A stretch of 64,000 bases of DNA, taken from assembly GCF_003473485.1 (NCBI RefSeq), contig NC_053049.1:17174001-17238000 (forward strand), in the 5' to 3' direction. Positions 33,247-44,800 of this stretch are shown here, one piece after another. This DNA is from Medicago truncatula. Taxonomy: Eukaryota > Streptophyta > Magnoliopsida > Fabales > Fabaceae. How positions within the stretch are numbered: the stretch's first letter is position 1; the number at the start of each line of letters is the position of its first letter. Both the position numbers and the translations under genes were made by a program. The notes beneath the pieces are model-generated. The model was not told where the DNA came from. It did no database searches and was given only the letters and a program-made list of their open reading frames with translations.

Positions 33247-34509
33247 TCAATCACGATACATTCCAAACTTTGTCCATATGTGCTTCACTAGATCTGCTTG
33301 CAATTCGTGATGAACATTTGGATCATGCAACTCGGATCTAGCACGCACATGATTTGCAAAAGCTGGTAACACCTCGGTCGAGTATGGTTGTGGTGTACTA
33401 GATCCACTTCCCCCAGGTTGCTCAAAATCGGTCCAACGTTGAGCATATGTATCTCGTTCATCCTCAACAATCATATTATCTAATATGATGCATGATCTCA
33501 TGATGATACCCAAATCAGCTATGTTCCACAAGCGAGCTGGTTCACAGATGATTTTTAATCGAGCTTGAAGCACTCCAAAAACACGTTCAATGTCCTTCCG
33601 ACATGCCTCCTGATGTTTTGCAAATAACTTATCGGGTTCACTTTGAGGAAGTCTAATTGATTTGACGAAAGTTGGATAAGAAGGGTAGATACCATCAAAT
33701 AGATAGTATGTCATATTATAGGGACGTTGATTCACAAAGTAATTCACTTTTGGAGCCTTTCCCTGTTCCACATCATCAAACACTGGTGACCGGTCTAGAA
33801 CGTTTATATCATTCAACATTCCCGGACATCCAAAAAAGGCATGCCAGATCCATAGATCATGAGATGCAACTGCTTCAAGAATAATTGTGGTGGTTCCCTT
33901 ATCCCCCTGGTAAATTGACCTTCCCATGCTTTAGGAAAATTTTTCCACTCCCAGTGCATGCAGTCAATACTCCCGATCATCCCTGGGAACCCCCGCATTT
34001 CACTAACATGTAGTATTCTTTGCAGGTCATCTTGGGTTGGGCTCATACAATCGTATGATTCCTTTGCAGAATCTAAGTAAGCACTCCAATGCTGTACTAC
34101 TTCCTATTTTGATGTATTTATTGACCGCATCTACTGCCACATCATATGCTAACATTCGCATTGTTGTGGTACATTTTGCTAACAGTGATATACCTTATTT
34201 ATTGGCTGCATCAACTAGTTGAGTGAAGTAGTTATCACTACTTGAAAGATCTCCAACGATTCGAAGGAAAACGTGTTTTTGCATCCAGTACCGACGACGA
34301 AACATTGCATCGTCATATGTAGGCTCATTGGCAAAGTAGTCGTCAATTAGTCTTTGGTTTGCCGCTGCATGATCTCTATTGAAATATTTTCTAGTACGAG
34401 ATGCACTACCTTCCTCTAATTTTTTTCGACGCTGAATAAATCGGTTGACAATATAAGTGTCTTCAATATCACGTTTTTGGAAGTAGGCTTCGATATCAAA
34501 AGGGTCCAT
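33247..34509 (-). pseudogene. PIF/Harbinger DDE transposase (HARBI1-like), broken
   Basis: Three overlapping frames together give the family's order. 34195-34509 encodes the N-terminus ('MDPFDIEAYFQKRDIED'). 33813-34046 holds the first catalytic Asp ('MIGSIDCMHWEWKNFP'). 33247-33927 has the second Asp region ('YLFDGIYPSYPTFVKSI'), the catalytic Glu ('CRKDIERVFGVLQARLKII') and the C-terminus. A TAA at 34195-34197, one frameshift near 34050 and another near 33900 inactivate it. The catalytic motifs themselves are unchanged, so the decay looks fairly recent. Confidence 0.9.
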
Positions 34510-34629
34510 TGATAGTTTTTTTGGAAGTAGATTGAATAGTTTTTTGTGATATTGGAAGTAGATATAAATGAGATTTGTGAAATTGGAAGTAGATATGTGT
34601 CCCTATATATAAGTACATTGTGTGGTGGA

Positions 34630-34910
34630 CATTGACGGATTTGAAATAAGTTATTGTATTAAAGCAAATAATATGTGAAATAATGGGCACATAGTAGGCA
34701 TAATTATTAAAGCAAATTGTATGTGACATAATGGGCACACAGTGCGCATAATTATTAAAGCAAATAGTATGTGAAATAAGTCACGGGGGACTAGACAACA
34801 CTTGGAACTATCAATGGGGATAATAGAGCAATCACTGAGGACTAGACAACATTGACAATTATTAAAGCAAACACTGGGGACTAGACAACACTGACAATTA
34901 TTACCGAATA
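34630..34910. repeat. Tandem repeats between the two PIF genes
   Basis: Two kinds of unit alternate around 'attattaaagcaaa': about 60 bp with 'tatgtgaaataatgggcaca', and about 48 bp with 'ggggactagacaacactga'. They produce open stretches of repetitive peptide that are not genes. Confidence 0.75.
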
Positions 34911-34999
34911 CAAACAAATAGTTGATTGAAATTAATTTGCAAACAGCTCACGCTCCAAGTTTTCCAACGTCTCTTTTTTCCGGTCATCGAGATGCTCTT

Positions 35000-36030
35000 C
35001 GGAACTTAACTTTACATACAATTTCATTTTCTTCAATCTGTTTTTCTCCTATTGCACTGCGGTGAACTCTTTCAATTTTTCAATCTCTTGCACCTTGATT
35101 TCTTTGAATTCAATCCACTCCTTTTCCACCTCCTCCAAGGCAGCGTTCTTGCTTTTCTTTTTACCTTTCTTTTAGCTGCCTCCCTACCCATTGGACGAGC
35201 ACTAGATCCTACAGAGTCCTCGTGAGATCTCTTAGATCCATTACTTCCTGACCCAACATTTCCTTCCATTTGACTTCCATAACGTGGTTGATCACGGAGA
35301 GCATGACATTCTTCCTTTAAAGTAAATTGAACATTCTTCCCACATGCAAATAATTTCTGCGCTTTTGCCAAAACATCATCTTCCGACCAACCACTTTCTT
35401 GCAAACGCTTAGCGACATCATAAGCACCAACCCATTTATTTATTACTTTGCTCATATAATTAAAACAGTTCTGGCATGCAACTAGATCCAGTGGAGAATC
35501 AAATGAGCCATACTCATTACAATACTCAGCAATTTTACCCTAATATGTTTCACCCATCTGGTTTCTCCTGACAACACTGCTTGTTCCAAACTTAATTCAT
35601 GCACTAATTAACACCAAATTTTGTTCAGTGTTCCATGTTGGTTCCTTACTTTTCTTGCTCTTAGGAGTTGAATCTTCTGGATTTAGAGTGACTTCATTAG
35701 CAACTGCCATGCCACCAGGAGTTATTTGTGTTGAAAATTCAGAAAATTGAGATGCACAAACACTGGGAAAATTTTCATTCTCCATTGGCATATAACCATT
35801 AAACGGGGGTGTTTGAGATGGATATCTCATCATAGATCCATAATATGGATGAAAGTTTGGAACATAGGATGACTTGTTGAAATTTGGTGTAAAACCAAAA
35901 TTAGGTATGTTTTGAGGATATTGGTTGAAAAATTGATTTGGATTTGGATAATTGTTGGGATTTTCGTAGTTAAATGAATTATTAGAATAATTTTGGGTGT
36001 TGAAATGGTTATTATTGGGATCAATTTCAA
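35000..36030 (-). pseudogene. PIF-associated Myb/SANT-like protein, broken
   Basis: The conceptual protein starts with an Asn/Phe/Tyr/Pro-rich region ('NNSFNYENPNNYPNPNQFFN'), then 'MMRYPSQTPPFNGYMP', a basic stretch and the trihelix-like 'EPTWNTEQNLVLISA'. It continues with 'NYMSKVINKWVGAYDVAKRL' and 'GWSEDDVLAKAQKLF', ending in a Lys-rich tail. This matches the DNA-binding partner gene of plant PIF/Harbinger elements. After 'LISA' a Trp codon is TGA (about 35597-35599), a second Trp position ('TY-GKI') is TAG, and a frameshift follows in the tail near 35170. Confidence 0.8.
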
Positions 36031-36899
36031 TAAAAATTAGATTAAAACTTCACTTAGTTTGCTAATAGAAAGATAATAATAAGATTAAGATATTGAAAAA
36101 CTTGATTTTTTTTTCCTGTGTCCAAATCAAATGAACCAAGTCTATTTATAGAGAAAAAAAATCATGAATTTTGGTATTTTAAAAAAAATAAAATTAATTT
36201 ACAACGAAATAACTGAGGTCCAATTATTAAAATGATAAGAATCCGGACAACCAATCAAAACTGAACACGTGTCCATATTTATCCAGATTTTCGTCTCTCT
36301 CTCCAGCCTCTGCAGTCCGCGCGTGTGCTGCACGCGCCATTTCTGGCCAACCGAAGCCAGCCACGTGTTCCCCTGCGTCACATTAAACATTGTTGAAACC
36401 ATTCAACCTCTCTTTCATCCACATCACCATTAAACACCACCATTGGAGCATTTCACTTGTTGAATGTTGCTTTCAACATACCCATTAAACACCATTGGAC
36501 ATGGTCTTAAAAAGTTAGTATTGTTAGCATTCCTCATTTTATAAACATCAATGTGTATATGTGTAGTATCCCATTAAATATTTTTAAGAATTAAAAAAAA
36601 ACTTTTTAGGTATGTATCCGAGAGTATCCACAGAGTATTAGTATTAGATACATATTGAATATAGATACATCTTTGCATTTAAAGTATCTAAGCTTCATAG
36701 ATGATTGCTTTCGATACATATAGAATTAACATTTGACCTGTAATTTTTAGTATTACATAGGTTGACCCTAAAACTTTTTGTCCTAAGGACACTTGATATG
36801 TATCAAAGTGTTAACAACTTTTTATTAGTATATGCAGGATCATCATTTGATTACATTGTTTCACGACAAATGGCACTAATATAATTAAACAACTAAGAT

Positions 36900-37563
36900 T
36901 CGTTTTTGTAAGGCTTTTGCTTTTTCCACCCTATGCTTTTCTCACAAGCCCTTTTTTCTTAAAAAATATCCTTTGTTCGGATTATATAATCTGAACCCGT
37001 CATACATATAACGCAAAGTCAGAAAACCTCTCTCAATTTCAATAGCTAGGTTTTTCTCAAAGACTTCTCTCTCGCCACCAAAATCCAAAAATCCAAGTTT
37101 TGTGATTGTTGATTTTTTTTTTTTTTTGTTTCTCAAACGCATCACATTTCAAGCCTTTTCAAACACCAAACACAACCTAAGGTACCATTGCTTCAATTTA
37201 GATTAATTTAATTTGTTTTTTTTTTTCTTATGGATATTGAACGTGTTAGAAATATATAATCCAAACTATGTTGCTCTTGTTCTGATTATATATAATTTGA
37301 ACTAATTCAGTGTATGTTAGTTTTTGGTTATTTTGTTGATCTTTGTTAATTATATGTATATGTGATTTGTATGTTTCAGATATGGACCATTAGACCGCAT
37401 TAGAAACGACATACCTCCCATAACAACTTATGCTAGGCGAGGTTTCAAACTCCTTGTCAAGGTTTCAAAGCATCATGAAATATTCTTCCCTAGCTTCAAA
37501 GGGCATATTCACGCCATCACTGGTGGTTACTTTCCTTACCTTACTTTATTTGTTCTCTAAAAA
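36900..37563. other. Degenerate element with 'ggattatataatc' words
   Basis: 'cggattatataatctgaacc' at about 36976 and 'tatataatccaaac' at 37253 match words in 57700-60000. 37380-37560 is open in one frame ('YGPLDRIRNDIPPITTYARR...GHIHAITGGY'), preceded by a possible acceptor 'ttcag', and could be an exon-like fragment of a mobile-element gene. I do not recognise the family. Confidence 0.4.
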
Positions 37564-38111
37564 AGGTTTAAAGTTAAAATGTAAGGAATTATAGTTTAGT
37601 CTTTTGTTGTTGACGAAACATTTTCATAATGAAATTTACTTTTATATACATATTATTCCAAAATATTATTAACTTTGTCAAAATTTATAGAAAAAAAAAC
37701 TCATTGCACATTATTACATTGCGTGTTTCATTGCTTCTCGTGATATCTAACATTTGTTGTTCCATAATTAAATGCAATACCATCAATATCTCGACAAGAC
37801 TTATACATGTAAATTGTGACCTCTTCAACTCAACTTTCCATTTTAAACCATTGATGACCTAAAAATGACAACATAATGGTAATATCCTTCTCTGTTATAT
37901 ACATTTACGTTAAATTCCCATGTGATTCACCATATTTATATTATGATAACCTCAAAGTGATTAATCATATGATCTCAAAACACATATTGATTTTGGAACT
38001 ATTTTGATAAACAATATTCACACTGATATCAATAATAAAATGCAAGGTTACATTTTATTGTTTATGTTTCAATTTTACAAAGAATTTAACTTAAGTAAAA
38101 CACAAATAGTT

Positions 38112-39575
38112 TGTTAAGGAAAATCACAAAATTCTTCTTAAGTTGATGTTTCAATGATAACAAACTTCATTGAAATAAAGTGATCAATATGATTCTAATA
38201 AGTGTTGTGACCTAACAAGTTACTTTAAGTGTTCTTGTTAAAAAAAAAAAGTTACTTTAAGTGTTCTTGACAAAAGGATATAACAAATGCAAAAATATCT
38301 GATGAAACATGAATCTTAATAGCACCAAGTGCTAAGAAGGACAACATAAAAATCAAAAGCACTTCAAAATGAGATCAGAAGCATCTCATGGGCATTACAA
38401 AATTGAAGAACAATATTTACAAAGTTAATATGACATAAAAAGATGATGTATGTCAATCTTATGAACAAAATTCTTCTATAAAAAATAAATTATTATTATT
38501 AGACATCAGAAACACTTCAAATTGCAGATCATAAGATGTGAATCACTTAAGATTAAAGTTTTTGAAGAAAGGAATGAAGATCAATTATACTTGAGGTTGC
38601 ATATTAGGTAGATCGGATTTGCAAGTCAAGGGATACAAGTGGTTGAAATTCCAAAGATCTCAAGCAAATCAGAATGGACTTCATAATGGAAAATGCAGAA
38701 AACACCAAAAGAAATTATGACAAAAACATAACCAAATGGGCACAAGAAGATCAACAAAGATTAGATGCCGAGAAGCAAAACACAACAGCTAATTTCAAGA
38801 CTTTCTTGTCAACAAGGCAAGGAATAAAAGGACAAAATAACAGCTAGTTTCTAACGACAAGTTCCTTGCTTGCGCACCAAGATTGAAGCTCAATAAAGAG
38901 AATCATCATTCAAATGATAATACATCTCTCCACAACTTCTAAACAAAATCTTTTATGATTTCAAATTCACTTAATCAAAAAGATATCAGAAGCAGAAAAG
39001 TACAAATTGCTTGAAAGTGATCATATTCATCCTTCAACTTCAGATTCAATTCTCAAACATTAGATAGAAATTACAAATACACTCGAGCCTCCAATATATA
39101 TTTGACATATCTTTTATAGTGTATTTGAAAAGTTTAGATTCACTTAAGTGTTCATATTGTACTTAGAGAGAAAGATCATTATGAGATCAAATTGATCATT
39201 GTTAAAGATGAAGATCACAAAAAAAAAAAAAAATTGTGTAATCAATTGTAAAACTTTACTAATCCTCTTTATGGTATAAAAATTTGTAAGGTCGGGTAGA
39301 CCAAAAAAGAAGAGAAAGTGTGTAGAATCTAGGAGAGTATCTTAAGCACCATAATGAAACATCTCCCAGTTTGTGGGGACTAAACTAGCCCATTTAGGGT
39401 GAACCATGATAAATTCGTTGTGTTAACTTCTCTATCTCTTAACTCATTTATTTGATCTTTCATAAGAAAACACAATCATCCAATCTCTTCTTGTATCAAA
39501 TTCATTTTGATACATACTTCGTATAATTATATTTCAACATCTTCTCAAGGTTGAGAAGTAGCCAAAATTTTCAAA
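38112..39575 (+). mobile_element. LTR-derived insertion (Copia-like), no internal domains
   Basis: It begins TGTTAAGGAAAATCAC at the point where the two RBL copies stop matching, and contains 'gtttcaatgataacaaactt', wording typical of legume Copia LTRs. A possible end CA lies at about 39540 ('atttcaaca'), followed by 'ttctcaaggttgagaagtag'. No primer-binding site or gag/pol is present. No target duplication was seen, so it may be truncated. Confidence 0.5.
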
Positions 39576-39585
39576 GGGTCACAAT

Positions 39586-40369
39586 CTATGAATCCCGGAT
39601 ACGGATACGGGTGCGGGTACGATACCGGGTATGCGGATACGCAAATTTTTCAAAATTTAGGATACAATACGGCTAAGATAAGTTAACAAAAAATTTATAC
39701 TAAAACTTATATGGAGAAAATCTTTCATGGACACAATCAAATCAATTTCGTTAGGTACATCCTCACATGAAGTGGAAAAAATTTAAAAAAAGTATTTGGT
39801 CATATCAATTAACTTTATTTAATTTTATTCTCTTTTATTTTTCTTATGGCTTTGTGTGTGTGCGCTTACATATATTTATTTGTGCTTGTGCCCAAGTAAG
39901 TATACCTCAACTTATATGTATGTAAAATACTTGAAGAAAATAAACATTGATTAAAAGAACTGAACACAAATTTTATCTAATGTTGATTAACTTAATCACC
40001 TTTCTCTCGTTAACTTCATCCACAAGAAGTATAATTTTAAGTGGTTCATTGAGAAACAATTCTAGTGATGCATATCATAAACAATTCTAGTGATGCATAT
40101 CATAAATTGAATCATATACATCTCTACTGAATGTATACAACGTTGTCTCACTTTTTTACTCTTCGTATTTTTCTAGGATACGTATTTGTGAAGTATCTTA
40201 TAAGTATCCATGTGTATCTGCGAAGTATCGTATAAGTATCCGTTAAAATATTTTTTAAAAATTTAAATAATTAATTCTGTTACTTCGTGGGTGCGTATCC
40301 GCAAATATCTGTGGAGTATCGGTATCCGATATAGGTACGTCTCAATTTCAGAGTATCCGGGCTTCATAG
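39586..40369. mobile_element. 784-bp 'CTATGAA..CCCGGATAC' inverted-repeat element
   Basis: The left end 'ctatgaatcccggatacgga' and the inverted right end 'ctatgaagcccggatactct' match, as do inner 'tgcggatacgca' and 'tgcggatacgcac' words. A 25-bp direct tandem repeat lies inside (40054-40103). The element is non-coding and absent from RBL copy 1. Confidence 0.75.
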
Positions 40370-40849
40370 ATCATAATTCAAACTCACCCTTCTTGTGACT
40401 AATATTTTTACTTCACAGTTGACCATCACCTATTCACTTTGTGTGGCCTTGTCCGTTAATTCATCGTGTCGACATACTTAAATTTCTCTGTGGTCTAATC
40501 ATCATTGGCATTTGACAGTTCTAATTTGGTCTGATTTACCAATTTGATTCGTATTGAGTCAAAACTTATGCATTTAGGGCATTTGAATTCTTGATCAATC
40601 ACTAATTCCCATGCCACGACAAGTTTATTTTTTGGATTATATAATTTGAAATCTAACTGCAATTAATGCAAATAACAAGGACTCTCATCTACAAATAATA
40701 AGGATTTTCATTCCCCACTTATTAAGAATATTTAAACATAATAATTTGAAGTATAGTTTATTGTGTTTTCCTAGATATAGTTTCAAAGAAATATGTAAAT
40801 AAAAATTTCATTGATTATTGGTTATTAAAAAAAAGAGGAGGAAGAGCAA

Positions 40850-41000
40850 ATTAAATGCAATTTGCATTTAATTTTACGAAAAATATGAGTTTATGAAATA
40901 ATATAATTAAATATGATATAAGTGAGTCATTTTTACTTATAATTTGTTATAAAGAAAATGATTTTTTTTTCTTCTTATAATTTGAGACCAAGGGAGTAAA
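40850..41000. mobile_element. Partial Stowaway MITE end
   Basis: 'acttataatttgttataaa' and the terminal 'ataatttgagaccaagggag' resemble the right end of the Stowaway at 4288-4608. The matching left end is missing or strongly diverged ('gaggaggaag'). Confidence 0.5.
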
Positions 41001-41013
41001 CTTTTTAGAATCT

Positions 41014-41295
41014 AGGGTTAATAGTGTTTTTCATCCCTGTAATATATGTCATTTTCAGTTTTCGCCCCTATAAAATTTTCGGTTTGATTTGCACCTTCGT
41101 AAAAATTTTATTTTCCGAAAAACACCCTTAATAGGCCATTCAAAAACCAAAGTTTCTTGAAAAAAAATCTGAAAATATTAGGGGTGTTTTCCGGAAAAAA
41201 ATAATTTTACGTGGGTGCAAATCAAACCGAAAATTTTATAGGGGCGAAAACTGAAAATGACATATATTACAGGGGTGAAAAACACTATTTACCCT
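41014..41295. mobile_element. 282-bp MITE with about 90-bp inverted repeats
   Basis: 'agggttaatagtgtttttca' at the left and 'tgaaaaacactatttaccct' at the right open long inverted repeats ('aaaattttcggtttgatttg' further in). It is flanked by a perfect 7-bp duplication AGAATCT (41007-41013, 41296-41302). Absent from RBL copy 1. A relative lies at 4631. Confidence 0.9.
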
Positions 41296-41757
41296 AGAAT
41301 CTTTAATGATTTAAAAAAAACAAAACTAATGTAATTTTATTTTACAACAACTATTACTTATTAAATACAATTTTACAAACTCAAGATCATTTGAATTAGA
41401 TGATAATATATTTCTTACAAATTAACTAGAAATGCTAGATTCAATTACAATGATGAAAACTACAATAGTGTCACAGATATTCATTATCCGATTCACATAA
41501 AAAATTAAAGGAGAATGCTAACTATTGTTTTTTGGGCATTGGATAAGGATCTTTTTGACAAGAGATAATTAAGTCAACAAAAATTAATGTATTTGGTCGA
41601 CATTATCAATTAAAAACGTAACTTTAATTAATTCATTTGACTTTTTTTTGTCAAGTGATTCATTTGACTTTTATAAAGAAATATAAAATGTTTGTCCTAA
41701 AATCTCTAATTAAAAAAACATATGTTTTGATTCAAAAGTAGTTTGAGAGTGAGAGAG

Positions 41758-41780
41758 TGACGTTGCTGTAGTATATATAA
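41758..41780 (+). promoter_or_regulatory. RBL copy 2 core promoter: TGACGT and TATA box
   Basis: TGACGT at 41758-41763 is shared with copy 1. GTATATATAA at 41771-41780, 70-80 bases before the ATG, is a good TATA box and has no counterpart in copy 1. The pyrimidine-rich leader 'ctctcactctcactctcaca' follows. Confidence 0.55.
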
Positions 41781-41849
41781 CTCTCACTCTCACTCTCACA
41801 ATTCCGCTTTCCCTCTCTTTCTCTCTCGAGCTCCTCTTCAAACGAAACG

Positions 41850-44800
41850 ATGAACAACTCCATTATCGGTTTGTTTTTCACTTTTCTTCTTCCAATTTCT
41901 CCTTTCTCTTTTCATGTACTTGAATTTTATTCATATAGTTTATACGATATTAACCTCATTTACCCTCATAATCTTCTACACGTAACGTTTAATTAACATT
42001 TGAACCAACAAATCAGAATTTACCCTAATGTTTATTTATGTCACGTTAATATTTAGCTTATATTGTTTTGATCATTATTCTAAGTTCAGATTAATTATGG
42101 TTTTGCATGTTGAAGATCCTTTGCAAGGTGATTTTCCAGAAGTGATAGAGGAGTATCTGGAACATGGGATTATGAAATGCATTGCTTTCAATCGTCGTGG
42201 TACCCTTCTTGCTGGTATAAATCACTTTTACTCTCTCTTTTTTATTTATGCTGCTTTGGAAAAAATTGTATATGTTAGTGATGGATTTACAGGGTTTTTA
42301 CCAATGTTTTAGACTACAGTCGAATGATGCCGGGAATCCGGTTTAATATAAAAAAGGTAGATTTGATTTTTTATTTTAAGGCTAACATGTCAAATAGCCC
42401 CTGTAATTTGAGCGAGCGAGGTCTGAAAATTAGCGGAATAATATTTTTACAGGAAGTGGTTTAAAATATAAAGAATCCAAAATTACGAGGGTGGAATTTG
42501 TGTGTGTGTTTCTTTTTTCAAGGGCTACTTTCAGACCTCGCTACAATTACAAGGTTATTTGACTTGTTGCAATGGTGATAGCGTTGCCATTGCGGAGGCA
42601 TCAGAATCTCTGACTTGTTCCAATGATGATGGGGTCTGTGTTTAAATTCTAACATTTTAATTTGGTTTGAAGTTAATATTTATTGTATTTTGCTTTCGTG
42701 TTCTGCCAAATAGAGCAGTCTGGTAAATTTTTGTGTGAAGTAAGCTGATTTTGTGTATTCTTCTATTTTTGAGTTAACCATGTGTGTATGAAGCATGGAT
42801 ACATACACAACACGGACACTGACACGCCGACACCGGTAGTAATTTCAGAAAATTATGTGTCGGTGTCGGACACAGACGCATAGCCGACACCGGGACACGC
42901 CTAATCCGAGGAGTGTCCGCGCTTCATAGTGTGTGTCAATACAATATTTATTTCATCTATTGTTTCATTAAACTTTGAAGTAGTGGCCATACCGCTACAC
43001 ACTATACAACTATAACATTTTGGTGGTTTTGGTTACACTTCGCCATCCTTTATTGACTGCATAGATCTTAGAATATTTTGGGTTTTTAATTGTACATGTA
43101 AGATCGATTGGTTGCCCTAATTAGGAAAAATGTTAGGAGCAGATTGTCAAATGCAGATTAACATCCTTGTAGTTATGGCTATAATTGATGCCGAATTAGG
43201 CATACTCTCTGTTTTCATCCGAAAATCCCCAAGGAGGGAAAATGTAGGTCTCCTGGATACCCCGGGTATGGGATAGATAGTTTTCAGTATTGATATCGAG
43301 TGTATATCACATTGATACTAGGGCAGAGATTTGATTGTTTAGCCATAAAGATTATACCTTTATCCTGTTTTCTGGTCCAATTTTATCGTAATGCAATGAG
43401 TATATGATGTCAAATGCTATATATTGCTATTGATATGATTGTATGGAAAGTAAAAAGATATTGGTTCTGTCAATGATAATTAACTCAAGAGATTTGTTCC
43501 TCGTTTTACGGTAATCCAACTTTGGTATTTTCAAAATTCATTAGGTTGTAAACATGCAAGTGGTTATAATGCATTACACTGTTCTGTGATACCATTAATG
43601 ATGATATAGATTTATAAGTGAGTTCATTCTTGAAATTGTCCATTCTTCTAATCTTTTAATGAGGGTGAATGTGTGTGGACTTCAATTGTGTGCAAACTGT
43701 AACATTTACATTTATGCTTTTTATCATTTGCCTATTTCATTTTTGTCAACTGCGTAAACCTTTTGCGATGAGTTCGGTCAACATGTATGTGTGTTGCATG
43801 TAATCTATTTGGAAAAGAAAAATTCAGTGCTTTCAAGTATTTACCTTAAAACCTTTTTGAGTATACTTTTTTATTTTCCTTGTGGGATTAGATTTCAGGA
43901 GGTAGTATTAGTGAGTGTATATCTTTCTGGTCAGCACGTTTTTTTTTCTTTCTTTTGATTTACTTTGAAGCATACACGCTTAAATTTGCATTTGAATGTG
44001 TGGATTGGATTAAAATATAGCATGTGTTGCTCTTTTATGAATTATTCACTCAAGGTATTCTACATTACCAACTTTCTCACTCATCTTACTTGATTTGATA
44101 AACTGAATCAGCTGGCTGCAATGATGGAAGCTGTGTCATTTGGGATTTTGAAGTCAGGGGCGTTGCTAAAGAGCTTCGAGATGATGAATGTTGTTCTCCC
44201 ATTACCAGTATTTGTTGGTCAAAGGGTGGTAATCGAATTCTTGCATCTGCTGCAGACAAGTCATTATCCCTGTGGGATGTCTTGAGTGGTAAACGGATAA
44301 AAAGAATAGTTTTGCAGCAAACCCCTTTACTAGCTCGTCTTCATCCGGGGTCCTCCAAACCATCTCTCTGCTTGGTGTGTCCTCTGTCCCGTAGTCCGAT
44401 GATTGTTGACTTAAACACTGAAAATACAACTTATCTTCAAGTTTCTGTCTCTGACAAACCAAGTGGACCAAACCCTGCCTCACGCAACAAGGGTTCCGAT
44501 GGAAGTACCTCCTTCACACCTACTGCTGCATGTTTTAGTAAGTATGGAAACCTTGTTTATATGGGAAACTCGAAAGGTGAAATTCTTGTAATTGACAGTA
44601 AAGATGGCGAGATGCGTGCCATGGTTCCTATCTCTGGTGGTTCAGCAGTGAAGAACATTGTATTCAGCAGGAATGGACAGTATCTTCTAACAAACTCAAA
44701 TGATCGAGTAATCAGAATCTATGAAAATCTGCTTCCACCAAAAGATGAAGTTAGAGCACTAGCTGAACTGAACGAGAACGAGAACATCGGTGATCTAAAT

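Larger units (their letters stand above)
32842..36506 (-). mobile_element. PIF/Harbinger DNA transposon, decayed, 3665 bp
   Basis: The terminal repeats GACCATGTCCAATGGT are perfect for 16 bp and are flanked by the 3-bp target duplication TTA (32839-32841, 36507-36509), the superfamily signature. The element has the expected two-gene plan: a DDE transposase (33247-34509) and a Myb/SANT-like gene (about 35000-36030), here both on the minus strand. Both are broken, so movement would need proteins supplied from elsewhere. Confidence 0.95.
32694..36534. mobile_element. MITE 'GAGGAATGCTA' split by the PIF/Harbinger insertion
   Basis: The left end 'gagtaatgctagcgatact' pairs with the inverted right end 'gaggaatgctaacaatact'. 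Without the PIF element it is about 170 bp. Flanks 'attttagaa' and 'attttataa' could be a 9-bp target duplication with one change. The interior core recurs inverted at 8040-8150. Confidence 0.65.
32301..36699. mobile_element. Older 'GAAGC..GGATAC' inverted-repeat element split by later insertions
   Basis: The left end 'caatgaagcccagataagta' with 'tttggatacgcg' further in, and the right end 'gtatctaagcttcatag' with 'atgtatccgagagtatcc' further in, are inverted versions of the ends of the complete element at 39586-40369. The interior is interrupted by the MITE and PIF element described separately. Confidence 0.55.

Noticed and set aside
34496-34917. Repetitive 'FNN..CCLVPS' type peptides on the minus strand
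   Set aside because: Artefacts of the tandem repeats in the PIF spacer.
35830-36030. 66-codon minus-strand frame rich in Ile and Thr
   Set aside because: It is the wrong frame of the Asn-rich N-terminus of the PIF Myb-like gene; the correct frame joins MMRYPSQTPPF.
37380-37560. Possible exon 'GPLDRIRNDIPPITTYARR' after an acceptor-like site
   Set aside because: No partner exon and no recognised family; left as part of a degenerate element rather than called as a gene.
44202-44483. 93-codon minus-strand open stretch
   Set aside because: Antisense of RBL copy 2 exon 3.
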